A stretch of DNA of 64,000 nt from Ariolimax columbianus (Eukaryota > Mollusca > Gastropoda > Stylommatophora > Arionidae), in NCBI GenBank assembly GCA_036924085.1, contig JAVGWX010000012.1:31740979-31804978 (forward strand), in the 5' to 3' direction. Position 1 is the first letter of the stretch. Each line of letters begins with the position of its first letter. Shown here one piece after another: positions 21,601-33,075 of this stretch. The notes under the pieces are model-generated. The model was not told where the DNA came from, did not search any database, and saw only the letters and a program-made list of their open reading frames with translations. Both the position numbers and the translations under genes were made by a program.

Positions 21601-22256
21601 TAGTGATCTGCCACACATTTGCGACCGCTCCATCATACACAGACACACGAGGCAAATCAACTATTTATCTGCGCACTCGATTACAAATATATACAAACAA
21701 GAACTTGCACACTACCAGAGGTAGAAGCGGAGCGACTAAGAGAAGAGATCGAAAGAAAACACCGCAACACAAAAAGTGCAGTTCATCATGTGGCCCACAT
21801 TTCTGAAAATGTCCCCGCCCACCAGCTCTTAAAGCGGCCATGGCCATTTAGGATGGGAAACGACCGTCCCCGTCATGGTCCTCGCACCCGTAACTGTATA
21901 CGTAACACCTCGTGGTTAGGTCAAATCGAAAAAAAACATCATCCTCATTTCATGCATCCTGTGAAACTCTCACCGGTCATGGACGGTTTGTGCGACGGAC
22001 TGTTGTTGTCTAAGCGGACAACCTTTCTTTTTTTTCCTTTTACCTTGTGTCCTGCTTGTGCCTTGTCAGCGTCAGGTTAGGAAGAGGTTTCTTGATCAGG
22101 CCCTAGAATGTGCTTCGCACAGGGAAGCTTCACTGCTTCTGTTATTTCTTATAAAAACCTTTAGCGTAGCCGGCGCTTGGCTTTGTATCCATTGCATCTG
22201 CGAAGCATTGCTTTCGGAGGTATATTATCTGGTGTTTGCCGCGTCACGTTGTCGAA
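21601..22256. other. Intronic DNA without recognised gene
   Basis: A 153-codon plus-strand open frame (21619-22080) contains no recognisable domain and overlaps several other open frames. I do not call it a gene. Confidence 0.4.
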
Positions 22257-22445
22257 TCATTTGGTTCGCTGTCTCTTGATGAGGTCTAGTACTTGTGTTG
22301 TACCTACTTGTTTCCTAATTTCTTTGTTTTTGATTCTATCCATTCTTGTTACTCCTTGCATTCTGTGTATGCATTTCATCTCTGTTGTTACAATATTTCT
22401 TTTATCTTTGATTGTCAATGTCCAATTTTGGCACTGATAACACAA
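22257..22445 (-). mobile_element. RTE-like LINE remnant
   Basis: The minus strand reads CQNWTLTIKDKRNIVTTEMK followed by HRMQGVTRMDRIKNKEIR. This fits the conserved post-RT region of endonuclease-RT elements (a Y/C-x-x-WTL start, then an EM-x-x-x-R and R-GVT segment). About 60 codons remain. Confidence 0.65.
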
Positions 22446-22689
22446 CGGGAGTAGGAATATCGTGGTGCAGACAACCTATCTACCTTTTTCGGGATGAGTC
22501 TATAGGTTCTATGTTCTGTAAGAAACTATGTTTAGGTTTCAGTTTTGGTGTTCAATAGGATGTCTTCAATCGTTGACATGTTTCTCTCAATTTATGATGC
22601 GACGTTTCTTTTTGTCTCACGTGGTGCTATGCCGATAATGGGGTATTTTTTATTCAGTTGCTGTAAGTTTTAGGCCCTCTGCAGCAAAT

Positions 22690-23076
22690 CAGCCAGTCTA
22701 ATTTATTGATGTATCAGTAGGTTTGATGTATGCAGAGTTTTTCCAAACTGGCACGACGTACTCAGCTTCAGAGAAACAAGTCGAGAGCTGATGTAAGGGG
22801 GACATCTTGCTGTGTTCCCCATGTTGTGTCAGTCACTATTTGGATGCTATTAATTCTCGCATGTACCTTCTGCTTTGTTTCCTGGCAGTGTATCACGTAG
22901 GACAGTGTGCGATACAACTGTACCCTCATGTATTTAGAAGCCGTACTGTGTTCTAAGTCATGTACTTGAATCTGTAGTTTTCTTTTTGCCTTTATGTTTC
23001 TGAGGTGGAGAGCACATTCTTGAGTTTTGCTAAGGTTTGGGTCTGAGTCGCTGCCAAGAGTGTTACTCAAAGCCAA
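22690..23076 (-). mobile_element. LINE family F RT remnant (I/Jockey type)
   Basis: The open segment 23076-22768 has NLSKTQECALHLRN, a degraded YLGV-x-LDRTLSY-like block, KQKVHARINSI and TTWGTQQDV. In I/Jockey-type LINEs this is the region after the RT palm. Beyond the stop, VVPVWKNSAYIKPTDTSIN is still readable to about 22690. It is strongly decayed. Confidence 0.7.
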
Positions 23077-23339
23077 TTTATGTATGAAACAAGTTTTCCT
23101 TTCTTTGGTAATTAGAATAGGTGTCCCACATTTCGTTTCGTTGGGAATTACATCTTTTTTTCATATCCTTTTGTGGAGCTGGTGCACTATTTCTTTATGC
23201 ACAGGAATATTTGGGTTTGCTTCGTTCTTTGATTTGGGCTTTTGTTTCCAAAGGCATAGTGCGTTGTGTGTTTTGCGCCTTTTTATGTGGCTACACAGAA
23301 TTAAATGTTATCAAATATTGTGGAGAAGGAATACTAACG

Positions 23340-23640
23340 TTTGGTCAAGCACAACATTCTGATCATCAGGCACAACATACTGATCAGACATATTAGTCTT
23401 GGTCAGGCACAACATATTGATCAGACATGTAAGTCAGGATCAGGCAAAATATACTGGCCAAGACCCCCAGCTCGACTTCCTCGTAGCCTTCCCTGTAAAC
23501 GGACTGTTTTCATGACATCCTGGCTAACGAGGTGTGGGATCGACGTAATCCCCTTAAATAGTTAACGAGCGCAGATGAAGCCAATCACAGCTCAACCACA
23601 CGGAGGAGTTCGGTCAACAGTTATCTGCACGCTCGGGATA
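23340..23640 (+). repeat. Dispersed family Q copy
   Basis: A few short tandem pieces (CAGGCACAACATACTGATCA) are followed by a body with CAAAATATACTGGCCAAGAC, TAAACGGACTGTTTTCATGA, CTGGCTAACGAGGTGTGGGA and AGATGAAGCCAATCACAGC. The same body is at 47580-47790; related ones are at 30785-30962 and 43630-43815. Confidence 0.75.
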
Positions 23641-23649
23641 TGAGGAAAG

Positions 23650-24010
23650 CTACATCAATCTGCCACTTGTTGTTCTTATCCCATAGCTGCTGAACAAGCC
23701 TGCTCTAGGCAGCCCAATGCCATTCTTATATAGATACAGGTTTTCTTCATTTGTTTCCCTGCTCTGTACAGTGTTGGCAATTGTCGGCAGTGCTTTTAAG
23801 AATCTTTTCCTCGTGTCCGCAAGCGCCTTGCACTCAATGAGTAGATGTCGAACTGTTTCATCAGGATAAGGGCAATGTCTGCACAAGGGCAGGTGCTGGG
23901 GGTTGATACGGCTCTAGTGGCTATTGACTCTGATGTGTCCTGTCTGCAACTGAAAGATGAGACTTCGATCTATTCTATGTAGTTTATTTATGTCACTTAA
24001 CGTCCTTTTC
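23650..24010 (-). mobile_element. LINE family E fragment (3' end), copy E1
   Basis: The minus strand encodes INPQHLPLCRHCPYPDETV, RHLLIECKALADTRKRFLKA and a C-terminal tail. The Cys/His block after RNase H is usual for I/Jockey-type LINEs. A second copy at 36055-36420 shares LPLCRHC, RHLLIECKxLADTRKRF and the tail. Both end near CAA-rich sequence. Confidence 0.75.
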
Positions 24011-25231
24011 AGGGCACACAAAAGTGTAAAGCTATTCATTGGGGGCTTTCGGAACAACAACTACAACAACAACAACAACAACAACCAAATATTGTGTCAT
24101 ATGTAGTTGGCATTCAGCTATTCTAATCGCTGTTCCATTGATATTTAATTTAGTTGCTTTTTTGATGTTTCAAGACATCGGTCGTCCTCTCTCCCATTTT
24201 CGTTCGCATTTTCCATTAGACCAAGTCCGTTGTATTTTTGGCGTCTTATTCCTATATGCATCTGATTTCAGCACGATTTTTGCAAACGGGTTTGGTTTGC
24301 GAGCTGTGTACTAACAACTAAGCTAAAGCCCCTTCCCACACCTTTCAAATACAGTAGTTAGTCAGTTTTCTTTCCACTTATTCCGTTAATCGCTGTGGTG
24401 ACCTCAAGCCGCCAAGTGCGTTGCGTCGGTCAGTGTGAGACCGTGTTGCTGTCCAGTCACTCTAATGTCATCTATACTCCAGTCTCGCGGTCGTCCTCTT
24501 GAAAAAGTTGATAAGAATGCATTATCATCAGATGATAATTTAACGTATTTTGTGCCTGGAAATGACTTAGTATCGACCATACTGCGAATGACGTATTTCC
24601 GCTTTCTGTCTTTCCTGGTAACACTGGTTACTTTCCTAAAATACTTCATTTCACACGTCGAAATTCTGCTCTCACTCGATATTTATTTAATTCGGAGAAA
24701 ATTGTGTGAAAATGCTTACCTACAGTTTGCCTATTTTAGATTGTGCTAAAAATCTCACCAGCTGCAGCGCTTGCCTGTAGTCGAATGCACCCCTCTCTAA
24801 ACTGACGTGTCAATTGTACGCTCTTCTAACTCCTCCTTTGCTCTTGTTAACCCGTTCTTGCAGCTCATCCAGGTTGCCAAATTTCCTGTCGCTATATATT
24901 ATTTTGCAAAAAGCCCCAAATGCCGTTGTCATTAGATGTCTTAATGATCGGATAATTTTGGGCAGTTTAAGCAAAAATATTCAAAGATCATGAATTTTTA
25001 GGCCTGAACACGTAAGTCTTACTAAGCACATTTGGTAACGTCCCTTTCCTCGCTAGACCAAAAGATGCATCATCGCGCTCTGTGGTTTCTATCACTTCAT
25101 TCACGACGGCAATGCCTGCCATCGAATTGCCCTTTAATCAATCAACTAATCAAAATTTTCAGCTCTATGTGGAGCACAGGTCTGCACGTCAAGTCATCTT
25201 GTTCTCGGCTATCCGTTCTGTATAGCTCTGT
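24011..25231. other. Intronic DNA with (CAA)n
   Basis: An ACA repeat occupies 24055-24088. No supported feature was found in the remainder; open frames near 24435-24749 have no recognisable domain. Confidence 0.5.
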
Positions 25232-25925
25232 TCACATCTTCAATGTTTGTATTGAGCTCTCTTCTCCATTTGTGTGTTGGTATGCTTCTATTTCTCTTGC
25301 CTTCTTGCTAAACTGGTTTTCTTCTTTTTCTTCTTCTTCTTTTTCTTCTTCTTCTTCTTCTTCTTCTTTTTTGCGTTCAGGATCTTTTTGGTCATGCTTT
25401 ATCTGCAGGCCAGTCGCCACGATGAAGTCTGTAGTCTTCACCAGGTCAGAGCGGCTGCCCCACAGCTTTTGTCTCAGCTCCGCACCCTCTGGCCAGGTCT
25501 GGCATCTCATTTCCCTATAGATTGGGCATTCTTGTAGAATATGCTCAGGGTTCTGGCATCCTGTTCCACATGGACACTCATCGGTGTGTGAGATCTTCAG
25601 TCGGTGAAGATATTCCAGTAGTCTGCAGTCCAGTTCTGAGGCGAAATAAGGTAGTTTGTTGATTTCTTTTGAGTTGGTGAATTGGGTCTGGCGTACTGCT
25701 TATGTTTCTGTCTTCTCTCCATTGGTGTGTATACTGATTTCTGATGATGTTCTTGATTTCTCTGTATGGTATTCGAGGATTAAATTGTGCCTTTTTGCTG
25801 CCATCTTTTGCCAGAGCATCAGCTCTCTCGTTTCCTGTGATTCTACAATGGTAGGGTAGCCACTGGAGCACTATTGTTGAGGATCTCTGGAGTTTTTTAA
25901 AGTGGTTTTCTAATGTTTGTCCTAT
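25232..25925 (-). mobile_element. LINE family D fragment: RNase H end with GAA tail
   Basis: The open segment 25937-25578 has STIVLQWLPYHCRITGNERA, DALAKDG and the FRLRTG block. A second frame (25510-25232) continues RCQTWPEGAELRQKLWG and VATGLQ before the GAA run (25318-25370 on the plus strand as CTT). This is the RNase H C-terminus of an I/Jockey-type LINE distinct from family A. At its 5' side it abuts an RTE-like remnant, so the long frame is a fusion of two elements. Confidence 0.85.
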
Positions 25926-26215
25926 CCAACACCGCACCTTTTCCTCCCATTATGTTCCACTAATATATGTCTGGTTCTTTCCAACTGTTCCACATTAGTG
26001 ATCTTATCTAACCACTTTCATCTCTCGATTATGTGCTCATTTGTGAAACTCTGCACATCTTCGTTGTTGTTTTATGTTGTTCTCTATGTTTCACAGCCAT
26101 ACACAAAAACGCACTTTACATGGAAGTTGAAGATTCTTATTTTGATATCGTTCTCTGTACCTCCTACTTAAATTCTGCAGGAATGTATTTCCCAACACAA
26201 TCTGATTGTCATAGC
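25926..26215 (-). mobile_element. RTE-like LINE remnant adjoining LINE-D
   Basis: The minus strand contains a readable NKNIQFPRKVRFCVWL-type segment and, across stops, an EEKVRCWIGQTL piece. These correspond to the Y-x-x-ETW and WIGHTLR regions of RTE-type elements. LINE-D appears to have inserted into or beside it near 25915. Confidence 0.55.
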
Positions 26216-26287
26216 TGCATTTATCATCATACTGTTTGTCTTTTCTGGGTTTGCTTAGTTCTAATTCCGCGACCTTTTATCAAGTAT

Positions 26288-26560
26288 ATGGAACCGAGAT
26301 ATCGCAGTGATTAGTATGCTGGCTTATCAGCCGAGCAATCGGGGTTGGTTTCCCAGTTTGTACTTGTGTTTTCAGATCGCAAAACGTCGCCTAGGATCGA
26401 CCCAGCGTCAAAAATATAGTCCCAGAATAACTTTGGGAAGTAAAGTTGGTGGTGGGGTGTTGACCACATCACCGCTAGTGTGCCGCTGATCAAGAAAAAC
26501 ATAGGCCCTACACTTGTTCCCAATATGCCACATTGGCGTGCTAACGGGATCTTTACTTTA
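26288..26560 (+). mobile_element. tRNA-like SINE, family T3 (diverged copy)
   Basis: It matches 30148-30410 in order: ATATCGCAGTGATTAGTATG, TTTTTCAGA-like, GGATCGACCCAGC, GGGAAGTAAA and a terminal TTTACTTTACTTT. It is clearly older than the 30.1-kb copy. Confidence 0.65.
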
Positions 26561-26699
26561 CTTTGAAGTATTCTGATTCTATTTGGCATCTAATTGTGAT
26601 TATTGCACAGAAGAGCCAAGTTATCCCCAAAGTCCAGTTCATGAAATTATTATGTCAAATTTCATGTCTGTGTGTTTTTATTTTCTGTTCTGCGTCGTC

Positions 26700-27010
26700 C
26701 GTTTTCAATCTTCTGAAACCACACACTGAAACGGGCTATGCAAGTAGAAGAAAGTAGTCCGGGGAACGGAGTGCGTTGTGTGATGAAGTTTAGAGCTTGA
26801 CTGCAATATTTGTACCTTTCAGTTAGACGCATACGACTTCAGCATGCTATTTTTAAGTACCGGGTTAGCCTTCTCCCTCTTCGATTCCTTCTCCTTAGTT
26901 AGTCTGCCCTGTTCCAGTCTGTTATCTAGGACCATCACGTGGATGTAGAGACAGGTCTTGGCAGATTATGGTCGCTGACGGCTACAGCTCATGCACTGTT
27001 CAGCATCTTA
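26700..27010 (-). repeat. Dispersed family R copy
   Basis: Plus-strand blocks in family order are GTTTTCAATC, GGGGAACGGAGTGCGTTGTG, TTGACTGCAATATTTG, CACGTGGATGTAGAG and GCATCTTATC. The CTT start is degraded and the 5' third is diverged. Confidence 0.7.
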
Positions 27011-27704
27011 TCCCCATATCTTTTGGTTGAAGTTGATGTATTCATCATTTGGCCAATATTCAGCCAAATTGCTTTTCACTTACACATACCTTATATACAA
27101 GGCAGCTAGGAACGGGACTGACCCAACTCACCTCACATAACGTTGCTATCGTACATTGAAATCACTAATATTTGATTCTCGACTGGGTCACCCATGGTGA
27201 GAATCGTCTTTGTGGGCGAGATCACACTGAAGTATCCTTTTATTTATAATACCTCATGCCACCATGACAGTTGAATAAAAGGTTGGTGTTGTGAAGAACA
27301 GTCCAACTGAGATAAATAAAAGCAAGCATAAACTAGCATGATGGAGTATGTTCAAGAAAGAAACATGCAGCGGACTTATGGCGACTCCCATTCGTATTTG
27401 GTTGACCGTGTCAAGCCGTGGGCCCTACATTGACCCCCGCTGGGATGAGTCTCTCGGTAATAGTAAACTCGCCGCTGACTATTATTTGTGACGTTTCCAT
27501 AAACCGAACATAGAACTGCATTATTTCGTTCGGCCTGTAGACCAGTCGATCCGGTTTCAGCACTCCTTTGTGTTGGGTCAGCTTTCCTATACGTTACTGG
27601 CCTTGATCTCATTATGTAACCTGATGGTAAAACAGGAGTAGTAGTGGTACGGATTAAAGAAGTGAATGTTGAGCAGTGTTCTGGAACCATCCTGTCATCT
27701 TCAG
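27011..27704. other. Intronic DNA, unknown open frame
   Basis: A 104-codon minus-strand open frame (27690-27376) has no recognisable domain; its composition is ordinary and nothing supports expression. No other feature was identified. Confidence 0.4.
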
Positions 27705-27945
27705 CTAGGATGTCTCTAAAACGATTCTGTCATCTTCAGCTAGAATGTCTCTAAAACCATCCTGTCATCTTCAGCTAGGATGTCTCTAAAACCATCCTGT
27801 CATCTTCAGCTAGAATGTCTCTAAAACCATCCTGTCATCTTCAGCTAGAATGTCTCTAAAACCATCCTGTCATCTTCAGCTAGGATGTCTCTAAGACCAT
27901 CCTGTCATCTTCAGCTAGGATGTATCTAAAACCATCCTTGATATG
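27705..27945. repeat. 35-bp minisatellite
   Basis: About seven nearly identical copies of a 35-bp unit with CATCCTGTCATCTTCAGCTA and GTCTCTAAAAC. Confidence 0.95.
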
Positions 27946-28039
27946 ACCAAAAGTAAGACAAAATAAACCACAGTCTGTTCCCTGGCAGCGCCTCGAACCT
28001 TCCCGTACTGCCTTGGTAAGCCCTCATTCTACATGTTTC

Positions 28040-28375
28040 TCAAGATTCAGAGATAATCTACCAGAGATAATCTACCAGAGATAATCTACCAGATATAATC
28101 AGACACCAGAGGTAATCCGCTATCAAAGACAACTCGCTAAAAGAGACAACCAACTGTCAGAAACATTCGGCTAACAGAGACAATCCAGTATCAAAGACAA
28201 CACGCTAATAGAGACAATCAACTTTCAGAAACAACCCGCTACCAGAGACAATCCGCTATCAAAGACAACACGCTAATAGAGACAATCAACTTTTAGAAAC
28301 AACCCGCTTCAAAAGACAATTCACTACCGATAACAATTCGCTACCACATACAAAAATCTAGCAGAGACAATCCCC
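28040..28375. repeat. Degenerate short tandem region
   Basis: Imperfect alternating pieces of AGAGACAATCCGCTATCA and AAGACAACACGCTAATAGA type, with a basic period near 15-17 bp and longer duplicated blocks (for example at 28185-28260 and 28245-28310). Confidence 0.75.
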
Positions 28376-28579
28376 TGAAACATTCAATCCGTTACCAAAG
28401 AACATACACCAAGATTGAAGAACTCAGAAAGGAACAGACTCACAGCTGGCTGCTTTCATCAGGGTCAGCGAACCATAGATGACAAGACTTAATTCCACCA
28501 CCACGTGGCTGCCCTGGAAAGAGACTGCACTAGTCACTAGGGTAGTCTGGCCAAGTGATAGGGATCGTAGTGGAAAGGC

Positions 28580-28690
28580 AAACCCAGTACTCAAAAACGC
28601 TAGATGTGTCTGGCCGAAAGGCGCATATATCGCAGTTGTGATGTGAACTGCGACATAATCTCCTATTCAGGACGAACGCAGAAGAATAAT
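28580..28690 (+). repeat. Dispersed family R fragment
   Basis: Contains TGGCCGAAAGGCGCATATAT, CGCAGTTGTGATG and ends GGACGAACGCAGAAGAATAA. It is a short, diverged 3' part of family R. Confidence 0.6.
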
Positions 28691-28999
28691 AATATTTGTT
28701 TATATTTTCACTTGTCCACATTTGTTCAATTATTTGTGACATACAATTTCTTCATAGTAAAGTTGAAGGTCTCATGTCCAACTCTCCGTAGTCTCCTCTT
28801 ATGACCTGATTAGCAGATTTACAGTGTTACTAGTGTTACTCTCCTTTCGGCCACGATAACAGCCACGAGTTATAATACAATAATCCACAAGAAAAATACT
28901 AGAATGCCTCTACGTCCACGTCGCAGACCAGGAACTACTTAGTAAGGTAGTGTGTAGGGAGGGATATGTGGAAACAAACAAAAACAAATAAACAGAACA

Positions 29000-29390
29000 G
29001 TTCAAGTTCTATCTCCACATCGAAGGTCGACTGGTCAGTTCAGTTCAAGTTCTATCTCCGCATCGAAGGTCGACTGGTCAGTTCAGTTCAAGTGCTATCT
29101 CCGCATCGAAGGTCGACTGGTCAGTTCAGTTCAAGTGCCATCTCCGCATAGAAGGTCGATTGGTCAGTTCAATTTAGTTCAAGTGCCATCTCCGCATAGA
29201 AGGTCGACTGGTCAGTTCAGTTCAAGTGCCATCTCCGCATAGAAGGTCGACTGGTCAGTTCAGTTCAAGTGCTATCTCCGCATCGAAGGTCGACTGGTCA
29301 GTTCAGTTCAAGTGCCATCTCCGCATAGAAGGTCGATTGGTCAGTTCAATTTAGTTCAAGTGCCATCTCCGCATAGAAGGTCGGCTGTTA
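29000..29390. repeat. 43-bp minisatellite
   Basis: About nine copies of a 43-bp unit with GAAGGTCGACTGGTCAGTTC and AGTTCAAGTGCTATCTCCGC. Two related longer units with an extra AATTTAGTTC recur in the same context, hinting at a higher-order repeat. Confidence 0.95.
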
Positions 29391-29895
29391 TAGATCTCCA
29401 GTGTACTCTCTCTTGCCGTATTGGTGCAATCTAACAGGTTTATTTCCAGTCCATCTCCTGCTATTATCCCCCCACTTATAACATTGTCTGACTCTTGAAC
29501 GACTGCCTTCTACCCTACCCTGCAGTAAAGTTTTCAACAAGGAGGTATGTCTTGTTATATGACCAAAATAAAGTAACTGTCCAACCTTGATTTCGGTCAT
29601 ACATTCTCTTTTCACCTCCAACTTTTTAGATAACGCCACATTTGTTTTCTTCTCTTTCCAAGAAATGCCAACTAATCTTCTATATACCCACATTTCGAAG
29701 GCTTCGGTACTCTTTTCCAAATTGTTATTCAGTGTCCATGTTTCTGCACTATAAAGTAGTGACAAATATGCATAACACTTGACAATTCTCATTGTCAATT
29801 TATCTGTGTGGATGTCAGTGTTTGTCGCATGGTGCTGAATACCATCTTTAATTGTATTTGCATGCATGGTTACATGTGTAAATACATCAGTTACT
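29391..29895 (-). mobile_element. RTE-like LINE remnant (post-RT region)
   Basis: The minus-strand frame has RIVKCYAYLSLLYSAETWTL, EAFEMWVYRRLVGISW, KVGQLLYFGHITRH and LLQGRVEGSRSR-type blocks. This is the standard C-terminal series of RTE elements. The frame is open but includes upstream non-LINE codons. The remnant is truncated before the RT palm. Confidence 0.88.
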
Positions 29896-29902
29896 AACAT
29901 GT

Positions 29903-30050
29903 GTGAGACGCGCTTGGCCGAATGGTTTCGATATCTGCCTGCTGACAAGAATGGCAGTGGATCGAATCCCCGTTAAGGTATATACTGTTTTTTTTCTTGT
30001 CGGTGAAATGAATAAACATAACCATCACACGACGTGGCGACAACAGTAGT
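29903..30050 (+). mobile_element. tRNA-like SINE, family T2 (second copy)
   Basis: Shares GCTTGGCCGAATGGTTTCGA, TGCCTGCTGACAAGAA, a box B-like GGATCGAATCCCC, GGTGAAATGAATAAACATAA and CACACGACGTGGCGACAACA with the copy at 12494-12630. Confidence 0.8.
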
Positions 30051-30147
30051 GAAACGGCCTGTATTCTCCAGCCTTCCAAGCTCATAGACTACCACAGTAA
30101 TGAATATTAAAAACCTACGACATTTTTTTTCATTTCAACAAATTTGG

Positions 30148-30410
30148 GAGCCGCGTAGCGCAGTGGTTAGCGCATCTGAGTGGTTATGGTTTCATTCCCC
30201 AGTTGAGGCGGTAATGTTTTTTTTTCAGACCGCAACGGCTCCTGGGTCGACCCAGCCTTAAATGGGTACCGGTTCAGTCCGGGAAGTAAAAGCGGCGAGG
30301 GAGAGGAGATGGCTACCGCCCTCATATAGCCGAGCCTTTGAAATGTGAGATCGCTAACACCTCACACCCCTACGGCAGAAATGCTATGGGTTACTTTACT
30401 TTACTTTACT
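30148..30410 (+). mobile_element. tRNA-like SINE, family T3 (well preserved copy)
   Basis: The start GCGTAGCGCAGTGGTTAGCG gives a good box A. Box B is weaker (GGTTTCATTCCCC). The body includes GGGTCGACCCAGCC, GGGTACCGGTTCAGTCCGGG and GAAAGTAAAAGCGGCGAGG-like blocks, and the end is an ACTTT repeat. AACAAAT occurs just outside both ends and could be a short target-site duplication. Confidence 0.82.
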
Positions 30411-30784
30411 AACAAATACATAAACATGTCCCCGATCGCCGAATGCTCTCATCGGATCCCCCAAAAGGGTTTCACCCCTGAGTTGAGCAATGTGCTTATT
30501 ATTACCTAAACGTGTTCTGTATACGCCCTCCTACGCAGACAGCATCTTGGAACAGTGCCCTATTTAACTTTGGAATCGGGTCACTCTCAGGACTGTATGA
30601 TCTCCCACGTTGTTCCCTCCTTCCCCGTCTTTCTTTCTCTGATCTGTCTCATGTGAGAGACATAAGGAAGACATGTGTATTCTGGTTAACATTCCAAACA
30701 CATAGTAAGTAACGACAACTGTGCTATGCAGAGCACGGAGAATGTAATATTTCTGAACCTTTCTTGCTGAGAGCTAAGCGTAAT
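30411..30784. other. Intronic DNA without recognised gene
   Basis: Nothing supported was found. Confidence 0.5.
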
Positions 30785-30962
30785 TATGGTCAGGTGAAAC
30801 CGTCCACCTTACATTCTCCTTGAAACAAGATGTGTTACAGGAGTCTGTCCAACGAGGTGGGAATACACACTGATCCCCACAGTGATAAGCTTACTGAAGA
30901 GCCTCACATTGCACTAAAGCAAGTAGGACCCTGTTCCATCTTCTCAAGTACACCTCGGGACG
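30785..30962 (+). repeat. Dispersed family Q fragment
   Basis: Shares ATGGTCAGGTGAAAC, GTCTGTCCAACGAGGTGGGA, TGATCCCCACAGTGATAAGC, ACATTGCACTA and CATCTTCTCAAGTA with the copy at 43630-43815. LINE-B3 begins immediately after it. Confidence 0.7.
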
Positions 30963-30966
30963 TTAG

Positions 30967-31600
30967 AACTTAACTTAACGTCTTTATACTGGTTTAGAAG
31001 ACTATGCAGAGTCTATATACAACCAGTTTCATTTACATTTCCTTGCTCTAAAAGTTATGCACATCCAATCTATTCTTAAATGGATTCATTGTCCCTACCT
31101 CCACTACTTCCTGTGGCAATGCATTCCAAGCATTCATCACTCTCTGACTAAAAAAATATTTTTTAATATCCAATCTGGACATCTCTTTAGTTAATTTGTA
31201 GCTATGCTCTCTTGTTCTTGTAGGTGATTGTATTTTGAAAAAAAACTTGTTATAGTCTAATTTATCCGTTCTTTTGATTTTCTTATAAACCAGTATTGTC
31301 ACCTCGAATTCTGTTCTTTTCTAGACACTGTATGTTAGTTTTTTCTGAGTCTTTCCTCATAACTGTAATTCTGGAATCCCACTATCAGATCTGTCCCTCT
31401 TTAATTTTTTTAATTTTGTGTGTGTGTGTGTATTCTTTCCAGCATGTTTAAATCTCCTCCACGATAAGGACTCCACACCTGTATACAATACTCCAATCTA
31501 GGTCTAACTAATGCTTTGAACAGTTTGACAATCACTTCCTTGCTTCTATGTTTAATATTTCTTTTTATCACATCTAACATTGCATTTGCCTTTTGTAAGA
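30967..31600 (-). mobile_element. LINE family B, copy B3 (diverged 3' fragment)
   Basis: The same TTAAG end and 3' UTR as B1 and B2 are followed by RT C-terminal sequence (open 31302-31048, including LDYNKFF, RLDIKKYFFSQR and AWNALPQEVVE), then frame breaks and a TG run near 31418-31430. It is cut off near TGCATTTGCCTTTTG at 31595. It is much more diverged than B1/B2, so it is older. Confidence 0.88.
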
Positions 31601-31802
31601 GCCAATGTAACCCAAAAGAGACGTCGTCAGAGGTTAACTATATTCAGAAGGAGTTGCTTCGAACAACAACATTTCTTGTCAACTGATCAAATCCTGTTTT
31701 ACCTTGTCTAGCTCTGACAATTTTAAACCTTCAGTCCCGCAAAAACTTCGAATGATTTATTTTTACAGTCCATTTTAGCGCTGGTAACTGATTATTTTAT
31801 CG

Positions 31803-32110
31803 TTGCCTCCACATCCCCTTGTGTTTTATCGTTGCCTCCACATTCCCTTGTGTTTTATCGTTGCCTCCACATCCCCTTGTGTTTTATCGTTGCCTCCCCA
31901 TCCCCTTGTGTTTTATCGTTGCCTCCACATCCCCTTGTGTTTTATCGTTGCCTCCACATCCCCTTGTGTTTTATCGTTGCCTCCATATCCCCTTGTGTTT
32001 TATCGTTGCCTCCCCATCCCCTTGTGTTTTATCGTTGCCTCCACATCCCCTTGTGTTTTATCGTTGCCTCCACATCCCCTTGTGTTTTATCGTTGCCTCC
32101 ACATCCCCTT
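31803..32110. repeat. 29-bp minisatellite
   Basis: Eleven copies of a 29-bp unit with CCTCCACATCCCCTTGTGTT and TTATCGTTG, almost identical. All three plus-strand frames are open across it (29 is not a multiple of 3), so these are not genes. Confidence 0.97.
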
Positions 32111-32114
32111 GTTG

Positions 32115-33075
32115 ACGCCCTCGTTTCGTTATTCTTCTACTATTCTTCTTCGTTCGTTCTCAATCTCCCGCTACCAAGCCCTGAACATTCTCAAACTCCC
32201 GCTACCAAGCCCTGAACATTCTCAAACTCCCGTTACCAAGCCCTGAACATTCTCAAACTCCCGTTACCAAGCCCTGAACATTCTCAAACTCCCGCTACCA
32301 AGCCCTGAACATTCTCAAACTCCCGCTACCAAGCCCTGAACATTCTCAAACTCCCGTTACCAAGCCCTGAACATTCTCAAACTCCCGCTACCAAGCCCTG
32401 AACATTCTCAAACTCCCGCTACCAAGCCCTGAACATTCTCAAACTCCCGCTACTAAGCCCTGAACATTCTCAAACTCCCGCTACCAAGCCCTGAACATTC
32501 TCAAACTCCCGCTACCAAGCCCTGAACATTCTCAAACTCCCGCTACCAAGCCCTGAACATTCTCAAACTCCCGCTACCAAGCCCTGAACGTTCTCAATCT
32601 CCCGCTACCAAGCCCTGAACATTCTCAAACTCCCGCTACCAAGCCCTGAACGTTCTCAATCTCCCGCTACAAAGCCCTGAACATTCTCAAACTCCCGCTA
32701 CCAAGCCCTGAACATTCTCAAACTCCCGCTACCAAGCCCTGAACATTCTCAAACTCCGGCTACCAAGCCATGAAAAGGGCTTTGCAAGTAGCAGGATGTG
32801 GTTCGGAGAACGGATTGCGCTGTGTCGTATTTTACAGCTTGACTGTGATATTTGTACCTTTCGGTCAGACACGTCCAACTTCAGCAGAAATTTTTGAGAC
32901 CCTGGTTAGTCTTCTCGCTTCGATCTCTTCTCCTTAGCCAGTTTGCTCTGTTGCAGCCTGCTATCCAGGATCACGGCGTGGATGTATAGAAAGGTCTAGA
33001 CATCTCTGGGTCGCTGACCCTGACGCTTGCAGTCAGTTATTGGTTGTTGACCCCTGCAGCTTATGCACTACTCAC
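32115..33075 (-). repeat. Family R copy with internal 31-bp array
   Basis: The outer parts are family R (CTTCTTCGTTCGTTCTCAAT at 32142; then GGGCTTTGCAAGTAGCAGGA at 32778 on to GCAGCTTATGCACTACTC). Between them, 32145-32765, the element segment with CTCAAACTCCCGCTACCAAG and CCCTGAACATT is repeated about 20 times with a 31-bp period. The unit is family R sequence, so the array arose inside the element. Confidence 0.93.

Noticed and set aside
21619..22080. 153-codon plus-strand open frame as a gene
   Set aside because: No recognisable domain, overlaps several equally long frames, no splice or promoter support.
27376..27690. 104-codon minus-strand open frame as a gene
   Set aside because: No recognisable domain or context; kept only as an unknown.
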